Below, piece by piece: positions 1 to 5,987 of a stretch of DNA of 6,624 bases; position 1 is the stretch's first letter; every line of letters begins with the position of its first letter. Where the stretch lies: positions 1-6,624 of the forward strand of contig DEBE01000105.1 in the NCBI GenBank assembly GCA_002348425.1, read 5' to 3'. Below the pieces are notes generated by a model, which saw only the letters and a program-made list of their open reading frames with translations, ran no database searches and had not been told where the DNA came from. The translations under genes and the position numbers were made by a program. The DNA comes from Alphaproteobacteria bacterium UBA2964 (GTDB taxonomy: Bacteria; Pseudomonadota; Alphaproteobacteria; MPNO01; UBA2964).

Positions 1-1290
1 TCAATAGATGGGGGATTGAACCCTGATGCAATACGCAATGTTCTAAGAGATAGATCGTTGAGTCCGAGGTGGAATACTTTGGAGGGTATTGCACGGGGCC
101 TAGATTGGAGGGTGGAAGCATTACTTGGGCTACCGTCAAGCCGTACCACAAAAGAAGACGGTAAATCAGATTATAGCCTAGCTCCCATTGTTGGGCACCA
201 CAGCTCAATGGTCACTGTAGACCGAGCTTCTCATGAGTTTAGAAGAGGACGGCCAATAAATATTCGAGACTCTTCCGGGACCTCTTTGCTTGCCGTCCCG
301 TCCGAAATGGCAACTGACAAGGCTATCAATTGGCTGGTAGAAATGGGGATCAGTGATCCTGCTGTGGCTATCACGCATCATCGTGCACGAACATTAAAAG
401 TGCGTTTATACACCGATCAAATTGTATTGATCCCCTTTAAATTTTGGCGTAGTGCAGAAATTGCAAAAACCATCGCTGATCCGACAGCCGACTTATCAAA
501 CCCCCTCAGAGGACCTTATGAGGCCATAAGGTCTGCTGCAAGCGAGGCGAGTATTGCCGCTGTTCAACTTGCTAAAATAGCCCGCCTTTTGCCATCGGCC
601 ATTTTGGTTGAGTGCAGTCAAGAGGTTGAGCAATCTTTTAAAGACGAGGGCGGATATACAATTTTGGACTCGGAAATAATGTCCTATGAAATGGACACAG
701 CTGCAGCACTAAAACAAATAAATTCGGCCCGCGTTCCGCTGGAGAATGCAGAAAATACAAGAATTCTATCCTTTCGATCACCAGATGGGGGAAGAGAACA
801 TCTCGCAATTGTCATAGGAGATCCGCCGATTGGATTACCCGTTTTAGCTCGAATACATTCAGAGTGTTTTACGGGAGACCTTATAGGGTCATTGAAGTGT
901 GACTGTGGGCAGCAACTGCGCGGAGCTGTATCCCAAATTTCACAGGAAGGTGCAGGAATACTACTTTATTTACGGCAAGAGGGTCGGGGAATTGGCCTAA
1001 CCAACAAGTTAAGGGCGTATGCGCTGCAAGACCAAGGCTTTGATACTGTAGAAGCCAATGAACGGTTAGGGTTTGAATCAGATGAACGAATCTTCTTGCC
1101 TGCAGTCAGAATTCTGAAACAGTTGGGCTATCAAACGGTCCGCCTGATGACGAATAATCCGGATAAGGTGGAAGGCTTACAGTCATCTGGAATAGACGTC
1201 GTTGAGCGCGTACCGCATGCATTCCCTTCAAATGACCATAACGCATTTTATCTATCGGTTAAAAAGGAAAAAAGTGGTCATTTATTATGA
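1..1290 (+). CDS. ribA: HTH-fused GTP cyclohydrolase II (RibA), 5' end outside the window
   Basis: GTP cyclohydrolase II opens the imidazole ring of GTP, releasing formate and pyrophosphate, as the first committed step of cytosolic riboflavin/FMN/FAD synthesis. Residues are numbered from the in-frame TTG at base 16. Residues about 250-424 are the catalytic domain: zinc ligands C284, C295 and C297 (C-x10-C-x-C), the loop QEGRGIGL at 321-328, and Y335, D356 and R358 matching E. coli Y105, D126 and R128. The C-terminus ends GHLL as in E. coli RibA, so this end is intact. Residues about 66-240 resemble the DHBP synthase (RibB) half of RibBA (FRRGRP at 75-80) but lack its acidic DDExRENEGD loop, so that half is probably inactive. 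Residues 1-38 resemble a Cro/C1 helix-turn-helix (NPDAIRNVL, then a TLEGIARGL helix). The frame is open to base 1, so the true start lies upstream. ATG 208 could start a conventional RibA but has no ribosome site. The GCHII call is secure; the HTH fusion is likely but cut by the edge. Confidence 0.93.
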   Translation, partial: SIDGGLNPDAIRNVLRDRSLSPRWNTLEGIARGLDWRVEALLGLPSSRTTKEDGKSDYSLAPIVGHHSSMVTVDRASHEFRRGRPINIRDSSGTSLLAVPSEMATDKAINWLVEMGISDPAVAITHHRARTLKVRLYTDQIVLIPFKFWRSAEIAKTIADPTADLSNPLRGPYEAIRSAASEASIAAVQLAKIARLLPSAILVECSQEVEQSFKDEGGYTILDSEIMSYEMDTAAALKQINSARVPLENAENTRILSFRSPDGGREHLAIVIGDPPIGLPVLARIHSECFTGDLIGSLKCDCGQQLRGAVSQISQEGAGILLYLRQEGRGIGLTNKLRAYALQDQGFDTVEANERLGFESDERIFLPAVRILKQLGYQTVRLMTNNPDKVEGLQSSGIDVVERVPHAFPSNDHNAFYLSVKKEKSGHLL

Positions 1291-2336
1291 TTTTGGGAGC
1301 ATTTTTTTATACATGGGGAAACTTCCAGAAGCGCTTTTATTAATGCTCCTTGAAGCTTATCGCTTTCGGCATCGTAACCATAATGGTTGATTTGCTCTCG
1401 GACTAACCATTGTTGCTCTATATGTAAAAATCGGTTGGTTGTTGTAAAAGTACCCTTATGACAAATGTCGGGGCTCAAGTTTAAGTGTCGTCCTTGGATA
1501 TTGGTACGACCACATACCCGGCGATATTTGTATCTATTATCCTGTAAGTCTTGACAACTTGTAGCTAGCTTTGATGACTTCAAGGATTTTCTGAGACTAT
1601 CTCGAACTCTATTTACAACACTGGCGGCATTGTTTTTCTGGCCTATTGAGCCATCAGAAAGTACAAACAATGTCTTGGTCCCTCTGCCGGAAAACCCGTG
1701 CAACTGAATAAAAAGGGCTTTAGGCCATAATTTTGCAAATAAAACGTGACTGGAGTGGAACATGTTGGGCAGATAATGAGACGGATCAGAAATCGGGTAA
1801 CTCTCTCTTATGCCGCTACAAACACTAGTTGTTCCATCACAGTGAGATTTCGACATAGCCGCACAGCGATTGTTACCCGAGATAATCGCGGCTCTTCCCC
1901 CTAAGGCTTTTAAAAGAAGAACGGATTGGATTCCTGTAAATCTATCTTTTATAGGGTGAGGTGCCTCTAAAACCAAGTTTCTTTCAGGGTTTCTGGCAAT
2001 AATTATGTATGGCCCCTTTCCGGTGTGAATAGGACTCAAGTACCAAAAGTCCTTTTCATCCTCGGTAATTAATTCAGCAGTATATTGTTCAGACTTTAAT
2101 TTAAGAAAACTCGGATTAAATGGTCGCTTAAGGATTGTGTTAATTAATTGTTTGAGATCTGAGAAGTCTGATTTTTTATAGGAGATAGTTTCGACAGAAT
2201 GCTGGGGTAAATACTCAGCGTGTTTTATTTTATTCCTCAAGGACGTGATACCACATCCTGTTACAAGAAAGACAACCACAAGAGAGACGACTATTATAAA
2301 ATGATTTTTGAAATGGAAAATGGTTGATTTAAACAA
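1278..2336 (-). CDS. cysteine-rich lipoprotein, putative metal-dependent hydrolase of unknown function
   Basis: This encodes a 352-residue exported lipoprotein of unproven function. A basic N-terminus (K3, K10, H12) is followed by a hydrophobic stretch at 13-26 and the lipobox VTGC, predicting lipidation at C28. The mature part holds eight cysteines (158, 166, 173, 261, 275, 292, 342, 346), which fits disulfides in the periplasm. Clustered polar motifs suggest a metal-hydrolase fold: EAPHP (H127) with D131, NNRCA at 155-159, SDPSH (H187), LHG (H213), NIQGRHLN at 279-286 and FLHIEQ (E307). The H/D/H plus late-Glu pattern is reminiscent of N-formylglutamate amidohydrolase or M14-like zinc enzymes; this is inference from motif layout, not a family assignment. 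The start is TTG at 2336-2334: the stop of the upstream gene lies just before it and no in-frame ATG precedes the signal peptide. No good Shine-Dalgarno is visible, and the 9-nt gap suggests translational coupling. It is the last gene of a three-gene operon and its 3' end overlaps the end of ribA by 13 nt. Confidence 0.85.
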   Translation of the reverse strand: MFKSTIFHFKNHFIIVVSLVVVFLVTGCGITSLRNKIKHAEYLPQHSVETISYKKSDFSDLKQLINTILKRPFNPSFLKLKSEQYTAELITEDEKDFWYLSPIHTGKGPYIIIARNPERNLVLEAPHPIKDRFTGIQSVLLLKALGGRAAIISGNNRCAAMSKSHCDGTTSVCSGIRESYPISDPSHYLPNMFHSSHVLFAKLWPKALFIQLHGFSGRGTKTLFVLSDGSIGQKNNAASVVNRVRDSLRKSLKSSKLATSCQDLQDNRYKYRRVCGRTNIQGRHLNLSPDICHKGTFTTTNRFLHIEQQWLVREQINHYGYDAESDKLQGALIKALLEVSPCIKKCSQNHNK

Positions 2337-2345
2337 TATATCAGT

Positions 2346-3056
2346 TTACTGAGACGAAATTTCCGGGTCCCCCGCAGTCATATAATCCCATAGACGTTCA
2401 TATATTCTGCCGGTTCCGGTTGCCCTTACCTTGCTTTCTGCTTCTGTAAAACAAACTGACTCGTTTTCCGTCTTAGAGGCCATAACCGCTAATTCGGTTC
2501 CTGCGGATTCTTCTAAATAAAATGCCATAACAATACTTTCTTCGACCGTGGGTGCCACGCATACAGCACCATTACCTCTCATGACTATGGCTCTGTTATT
2601 TCCTAAAGATTTTGCAAAATCAGAAGCCTGTTGGTCCGATCGCAAGAGTAGAGGGTCGTCCCATAGAGGCGGACTTGGATAAAAATAGGAGCCGAAGCCT
2701 AGGCGGGCTTTCGGTGTCTTTCTGAAAGTTGAGAGGGTCATGACATTTCGAGGAAACACACGGCAAATGCCGTTCACATCTTTCCTAGCTGCATATATCT
2801 TTTGATGACATCTTACTTCTCCAAGAACCCCGTTGGGTAATTCTCCATTTATGAGTACTACAGACCCCTCTTCTCCTGGTTGTATTAAGCCCATCGGCTT
2901 AGGTGCGCATACAAGAAATTTTCTATCATCAAGCCGTGCACTGACATGTCCGTATGCGTGAACAAGGTTATGTCGCGCTAACGCCCTTGCTGCTAACCTA
3001 ACCCTCTTTTGGGTATTTTCTATCGGCTCCTCAAGTGATCCAAAATCGTTTTCCAT
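2346..3056 (-). CDS. class II aldolase/adducin-fold protein lacking the metal-binding histidines
   Basis: This 236-residue protein spans the usual length of the class II aldolase/adducin domain, whose members are zinc or manganese aldolases, epimerases and decarboxylases. Family landmarks are HAYGHVSARL at 33-42, GEVRCHQKIYAARKDVNGI at 79-97 and the segment VMRGNGAV at 158-165. The usual metal set is Glu plus His-x-His plus a third His. Here the Glu is kept (E80), but the His-x-His pair reads R99-V-F101 and the third His is N162. The complete homologue at the right end of this window has HWH and AHG at the same places. Either this is a subfamily with different chemistry or it is non-catalytic; the other conserved segments argue against simple decay. 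ATG at 3056 begins 7 nt after the stop of the dioxygenase gene, with only a weak AGAAAG ribosome site. Paired extradiol dioxygenases and class II aldolase-type decarboxylases are known from p-cumate and phthalate pathways, so a role on the ring-cleavage product is the best guess. Confidence 0.88.
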   Translation of the reverse strand: MENDFGSLEEPIENTQKRVRLAARALARHNLVHAYGHVSARLDDRKFLVCAPKPMGLIQPGEEGSVVLINGELPNGVLGEVRCHQKIYAARKDVNGICRVFPRNVMTLSTFRKTPKARLGFGSYFYPSPPLWDDPLLLRSDQQASDFAKSLGNNRAIVMRGNGAVCVAPTVEESIVMAFYLEESAGTELAVMASKTENESVCFTEAESKVRATGTGRIYERLWDYMTAGDPEISSQ

Positions 3057-3063
3057 AAAAATT

Positions 3064-3918
3064 TTACTTTCTGAATTCAGGAATGTCTGGTTTTGATCCC
3101 CAAGCGCAGAACGCTTCAGAAGTAAACGGAAACTGGCGAGGCTTATAACTTGGGTCTTCTATAATTTTTACACCATGGGAATATTCATAGATCATTCCGT
3201 CGGGACCCTCGTAATATAAAAACATGGCTCCAGAGGTTACGTGACGACCTGGGCCAAAAACAATATGAACCTGCTTCTCAGATAAGAAATAGTATGACCG
3301 CATTATGTCGTCGATACTTTGGACCTGAAAGTTTACGTGTTGGATCCCTGGTGTGTTCGCGGGGAAAAGGGCAATCCGGTGATGAACAGAGTCGAATGAC
3401 AATAGACCGGCGTCTCCTATCCAATCATTTGCACGCAAGTTGAAATTTGTTGTCCAAAACTTCTCATCCCTCGGAGCGTCACTCGTCTTTAGTCCCACAT
3501 GGCTAAATTCGGTAATTCCCGCGTCCCTTGTGGGAAAATATCGTCTCGCAGATTTTTGCGGTCTTGTGACGACTTCGAATTTGTTACCTGTAGGGTCGGA
3601 GAATTTAAAAAAATTAACTACCCTGCGATCACTGAGCTCTTGATCCGTTCCCCATTTTACGGAGACTCCTGCACTCTTGAGATCTTTAAATCCAGATTCG
3701 AGTTTATCCTGGTCGGCTACTTCAAAAGCTACCACGTGTTCGTTGATGCCGCCTTCCACATAGCAGATGTCATGATCACGTTCATCGCCACGAACATAAA
3801 TTCGGTTATCTTCTCGACGGACCTCCTGAAGCCCTATTGTTTCGGTAGCAAATGAAACAGCTTCTTGAAGGTCAGCAGCGCCTATACGGATATATGCGAG
3901 GTCAATTATTTCAATCAT
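3064..3918 (-). CDS. VOC-family type I extradiol ring-cleavage dioxygenase
   Basis: This 284-residue cytosolic protein has the two-domain vicinal-oxygen-chelate layout of BphC-type extradiol dioxygenases: N-terminal barrel about 1-120, catalytic barrel about 135-250. Such enzymes use Fe(II) and O2 to cleave a catechol ring next to its hydroxyls. The Fe ligands appear as H140 (FSHVGL), H194 (IQHVNF) and E245 (IYEYSH). The second-shell residues also align with BphC: H180 with H195, H226 (GRH) with H241, and Y235 with Y250. All key residues are therefore present and an active dioxygenase is likely; the substrate is not readable from sequence. ATG at 3918 is chosen because the N-terminus (MIEIIDLAYIRIGAADL) matches the start of the first VOC domain. 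No clear Shine-Dalgarno precedes it. It is first in a co-directional operon with the class II aldolase-like gene (7 nt away) and the lipoprotein gene, which suggests that a carboxylated catechol could be cleaved and then decarboxylated. That pathway assignment is inference. Confidence 0.9.
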   Translation of the reverse strand: MIEIIDLAYIRIGAADLQEAVSFATETIGLQEVRREDNRIYVRGDERDHDICYVEGGINEHVVAFEVADQDKLESGFKDLKSAGVSVKWGTDQELSDRRVVNFFKFSDPTGNKFEVVTRPQKSARRYFPTRDAGITEFSHVGLKTSDAPRDEKFWTTNFNLRANDWIGDAGLLSFDSVHHRIALFPANTPGIQHVNFQVQSIDDIMRSYYFLSEKQVHIVFGPGRHVTSGAMFLYYEGPDGMIYEYSHGVKIIEDPSYKPRQFPFTSEAFCAWGSKPDIPEFRK

Positions 3919-3968
3919 ACATCTATGATAGGTTACAAACGTCGCTATGCAAGTGTTACATTAATTGA

Positions 3969-3997
3969 ATTATAGTTTTCAAAATTGAACTCAACTT
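3969..3997 (-). promoter_or_regulatory. candidate promoter of the dioxygenase operon
   Basis: On the minus strand a perfect TATAAT (complement of 3969-3974) lies 17 nt from a weak AAGTTG (complement of 3992-3997). Transcription would begin near 3962, giving a leader of about 43 nt before the ATG at 3918. The -35 match is poor. An alternative pair, TTGCAT and TATCAT with a 16-nt spacer, lies nearer the gene (about 3924-3951) and would give an almost leaderless transcript. Confidence 0.35.
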
Positions 3998-4048
3998 ATA
4001 AAAAGTAAGGTGTTTCTGTTGGTAATACAAATTACACTATCTTGATTC

Positions 4049-4078
4049 TTCAATATTCAGGGTTGGTTTTATTATAAT
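4049..4078 (+). promoter_or_regulatory. candidate promoter of the polyprenyl sugar-phosphate transferase gene
   Basis: A perfect TATAAT at 4073-4078 is preceded, after 18 nt, by TTCAAT at 4049-4054, a three-of-six match to the -35 consensus. Transcription would start near 4085, about 35 nt before the ATG at 4120. It sits in the 201-nt divergent gap, back to back with the candidate promoter of the dioxygenase operon. The call rests on consensus matching in AT-rich DNA only. Confidence 0.38.
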
Positions 4079-4119
4079 CAGGGACTGGAAAAATTCTTCA
4101 GCCCGTTGGTCACAAATTA

Positions 4120-5160
4120 ATGAATGTATTTTTATACCACATAGTTTTTGTGATTGTGCTGATATTAGTCTCAGCATTTTTTACTCGTTTAATGCTGAAG
4201 GTTGGCATATTGGCGCAGCCAAACCATAGGTCCTCTCATGATAAGCCGACACCGAGCGGCGGTGGGGTTGGTTTTGTTGTGGTTATTATCGTATCTATCA
4301 TTCTGTTTCTTTTCATTATCGATGGTGGGTTCCATGATACCCAAATCTTCTGGCTGCTAGGCGGGTCATTGATTGTTGCAATTGCTGGATTTGCTGATGA
4401 CCTTGGCAGATTGCCGACTTTTAAAATAAAACTTCTGTTACAGTTATGTGCAGTTCTGATGTTGTTTTTTGGGGATTTGGTTGTCAATCACATTACAATA
4501 CCTGTTGTCGGAACTATCAGTCTAGGATGGTGGGGGTATGTGATTACATTAATTTGGGTTATTGGCCTGACTAATGTGTTTAATTTTATGGATGGTCTGG
4601 ATGGAATAGCTGCGGGCACTGCTATTATCACGGCCTTCTTTTTTGCGGTTATAGCATTATTTGAAAACAATTTTCTGGTTTTTGTCTTTAGCTATATCAT
4701 CATGGCTTCCTTGTTTGGTTTTCTGCCCTTTAATTTTCCGAAAGCCCAACTATTTATGGGCGATGTTGGCAGTCAGTTTCTCGGTTTCCTGTTTGCGGCA
4801 CTTTCGGTATTTACCATTGCCGCAATAGATGTCCAGCTTCCAGTTTGGCTAATGCCAACACTATTTCTCCACTTTATCTTTGATGCAGCTTTTACCGTAA
4901 TCAGACGATTACTTTCTAAACAAAATATTACTGAGGCTCACCGAGCTCATTTGTATCAACTACTTAATCGTTTGGGGTGGTCTCATTCTTCGGTCAGTAT
5001 TCTGTATGCATTGTTAGGGGTTTTACAAGGGTTAACAGTGATCTTCATGCAAGATGCATCGTCCATGATGAAAACGATATTGCTATTGGTATTTATAAGC
5101 TTTTACACGATTTGTGCGATTCTAATATTTAGGGCTGCGAGAGTTAAAAATTTAATTTAG
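4120..5160 (+). CDS. polyprenyl-phosphate sugar-1-phosphate transferase (WecA/MraY superfamily, glycosyltransferase family 4)
   Basis: This 346-residue inner-membrane enzyme transfers a (N-acetylamino)sugar-1-phosphate from a UDP-sugar to undecaprenyl phosphate, starting a lipid-linked glycan such as O-antigen, capsule or enterobacterial-common-antigen-like polymer. About ten hydrophobic segments cover the protein. Superfamily motifs occur in order: HRSSHDKPTPSGGG at 36-49, the DD pair D93-D94 (FADDLGR), NVFNFMDGLDG at 152-162 with D158 and D161, FMGDVGS at 212-218 with D215, and the cytoplasmic substrate loop HRAHLYQ at 274-280. The length is close to E. coli WecA (367). The HRAHLYQ loop differs from the MraY signature, so a peptidoglycan role is unlikely; it looks nearer the WecA/WbpL type, and the exact sugar is unknown. 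ATG 4120 gives the expected first membrane helix, but no Shine-Dalgarno is visible. The gene stands alone on this strand, with no other glycan gene in the window. No clear terminator follows it. Confidence 0.93.
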   Translation: MNVFLYHIVFVIVLILVSAFFTRLMLKVGILAQPNHRSSHDKPTPSGGGVGFVVVIIVSIILFLFIIDGGFHDTQIFWLLGGSLIVAIAGFADDLGRLPTFKIKLLLQLCAVLMLFFGDLVVNHITIPVVGTISLGWWGYVITLIWVIGLTNVFNFMDGLDGIAAGTAIITAFFFAVIALFENNFLVFVFSYIIMASLFGFLPFNFPKAQLFMGDVGSQFLGFLFAALSVFTIAAIDVQLPVWLMPTLFLHFIFDAAFTVIRRLLSKQNITEAHRAHLYQLLNRLGWSHSSVSILYALLGVLQGLTVIFMQDASSMMKTILLLVFISFYTICAILIFRAARVKNLI

Positions 5161-5174
5161 GTGTAAAAGTGCTA

Positions 5175-5204
5175 TCGACCTTTTTGTCTTTAGCGCTATA
5201 TAGT
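5175..5204 (+). promoter_or_regulatory. candidate promoter of the isochorismatase-family gene
   Basis: TCGACC at 5175-5180 (four of six to the -35 consensus) and TATAGT at 5199-5204 (five of six to the -10) are 18 nt apart. Transcription would start near 5211, leaving a 26-nt leader. The -10 overlaps the perfect palindrome CTATATAG at 5196-5203, which might be an operator half or chance. The 76-nt gap after the upstream transferase gene leaves room for independent transcription, but read-through is equally possible. Confidence 0.35.
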
Positions 5205-5225
5205 GGCTAATTAAACCAATACTGC

Positions 5226-5230
5226 AGGGG
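5226..5230 (+). promoter_or_regulatory. ribosome binding site of the isochorismatase-family gene
   Basis: AGGGG is followed by a 6-nt spacer and ATG at 5237. It is the only strong, well-placed Shine-Dalgarno seen in the window and it fixes this start codon. Confidence 0.7.
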
Positions 5231-5236
5231 TTAGAT

Positions 5237-5938
5237 ATGTCTGGAGATTTTGAAAATCATTGTTGGCGTGATTTCATCGATGAGGAAACGCTGGAAATTT
5301 ATAGTCATTACAATCGGGAGGTATTTGTCGGAAAAAATCCCGCAGTTCTTATGGTTGATGTCTATAAGGCTAGCTATGAGGGCGGTCAGCAAAGGGTGTT
5401 GGACGTCATTAAGGAGCATCCTAGCTCTTGCGGAGAGCGCGCGTGGGCAATGGTTGAACCGGCGAAACAGTTACTTGGCGCGGCGCGGGCAGCAGGGATA
5501 CCTGTTACGTATTGTACGGGTGATACCCGAAGCCTCTCGGGGCAGGGACGTGCTACCAATAGACAAGTTTTAAAGGAACACGAAGGTTCATATAAGATCT
5601 TGGAGGAATTAGCTCCGGAAGACGGCGAACTGGTTGTTTACAAGCAAAGGGCAAGCGCGTTTTATGGTACTCCCTTGTTGTCTCATTTGACGCAAATGGG
5701 AATTCAAAGTTTGATTATGGGAGGAGGTACTACGAGCGGTTGCCTTCGTGCGGCAGTTCAGGATGCGAAGGCAAATGGATTTCATGTGACGCTCGTGGAG
5801 GAATGTTGTTATGATCGCACGCCAATAAATCACATGGTTAATTTATTTGATATGCATCATAAATATGCGGATGTTATGCATCTGGATGAGGTTTTGGATC
5901 ATATAAATAATATTGGAGCAATAAGGAAGGCCAGCTAG
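5237..5938 (+). CDS. isochorismatase-family cysteine hydrolase (probable amidohydrolase)
   Basis: This 233-residue cytosolic protein has the isochorismatase-like fold shared by nicotinamidase, N-carbamoylsarcosine amidase and maleamate amidase. The catalytic triad is visible as D41 (LMVDVY), K136 (VYKQRASAF) and C169 (GGGTTSGCL), the last preceded by the TTSG turn that normally carries the cis-peptide. The segment CCYDRTPINHMVNLFDMHHKYADV, in two parts at 190-198 and 199-213, and the roughly 35-residue N-terminal extension recall the N-carbamoylsarcosine/maleamate amidase branch more than true isochorismatases, which lack nucleophile-dependent chemistry. With Cys, Lys and Asp all present, hydrolysis of a carboxamide or N-carbamoyl group releasing ammonia is likely; the substrate is not determined. 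The start ATG has a good AGGGG ribosome site. The gene is convergent with the downstream class II aldolase gene, 49 nt apart. Next to a ring-cleavage dioxygenase it could act on an amide made during N-heteroaromatic breakdown, which is inference. Confidence 0.92.
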   Translation: MSGDFENHCWRDFIDEETLEIYSHYNREVFVGKNPAVLMVDVYKASYEGGQQRVLDVIKEHPSSCGERAWAMVEPAKQLLGAARAAGIPVTYCTGDTRSLSGQGRATNRQVLKEHEGSYKILEELAPEDGELVVYKQRASAFYGTPLLSHLTQMGIQSLIMGGGTTSGCLRAAVQDAKANGFHVTLVEECCYDRTPINHMVNLFDMHHKYADVMHLDEVLDHINNIGAIRKAS

Positions 5939-5987
5939 GACTTGAGAAGATAGTTAGCTGTTCTTCGGGCGGAAAAAAATAGGAAGA

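Noticed and set aside
1296..1349. Seven-base inverted repeat GGAGCAT...ATGCTCC downstream of ribA as a terminator
   Set aside because: The arms are 40 nt apart, the second is not followed by a T-run, and both lie in the lipoprotein coding sequence; probably chance.
1202..1390. Short plus-strand frame spanning the end of ribA
   Set aside because: It overlaps the conserved RibA C-terminus in another frame and the lipoprotein gene, with no recognisable features.
3440..3855. Plus-strand reading frames opposite the dioxygenase gene
   Set aside because: They are antisense to a gene with full family motifs, have no recognisable domain and no ribosome site.
4236..4670. Minus-strand reading frames inside the membrane transferase gene
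   Set aside because: They are shadows of the conserved transferase frame, with repetitive Ile/Thr/Pro composition and no motif.
5191..5209. TAGC...GCTA dyad upstream of the isochorismatase gene as an operator
   Set aside because: Only four bases pair symmetrically; the perfect CTATATAG core is short and overlaps a -10-like site, so it is mentioned only with the promoter.
5939..5987. Terminator between the convergent isochorismatase and class II aldolase genes
   Set aside because: GAAGA...TCTTC gives only five pairs with a large loop, and the nearby A-run (T-run on the minus strand) is not directly preceded by a stable stem.
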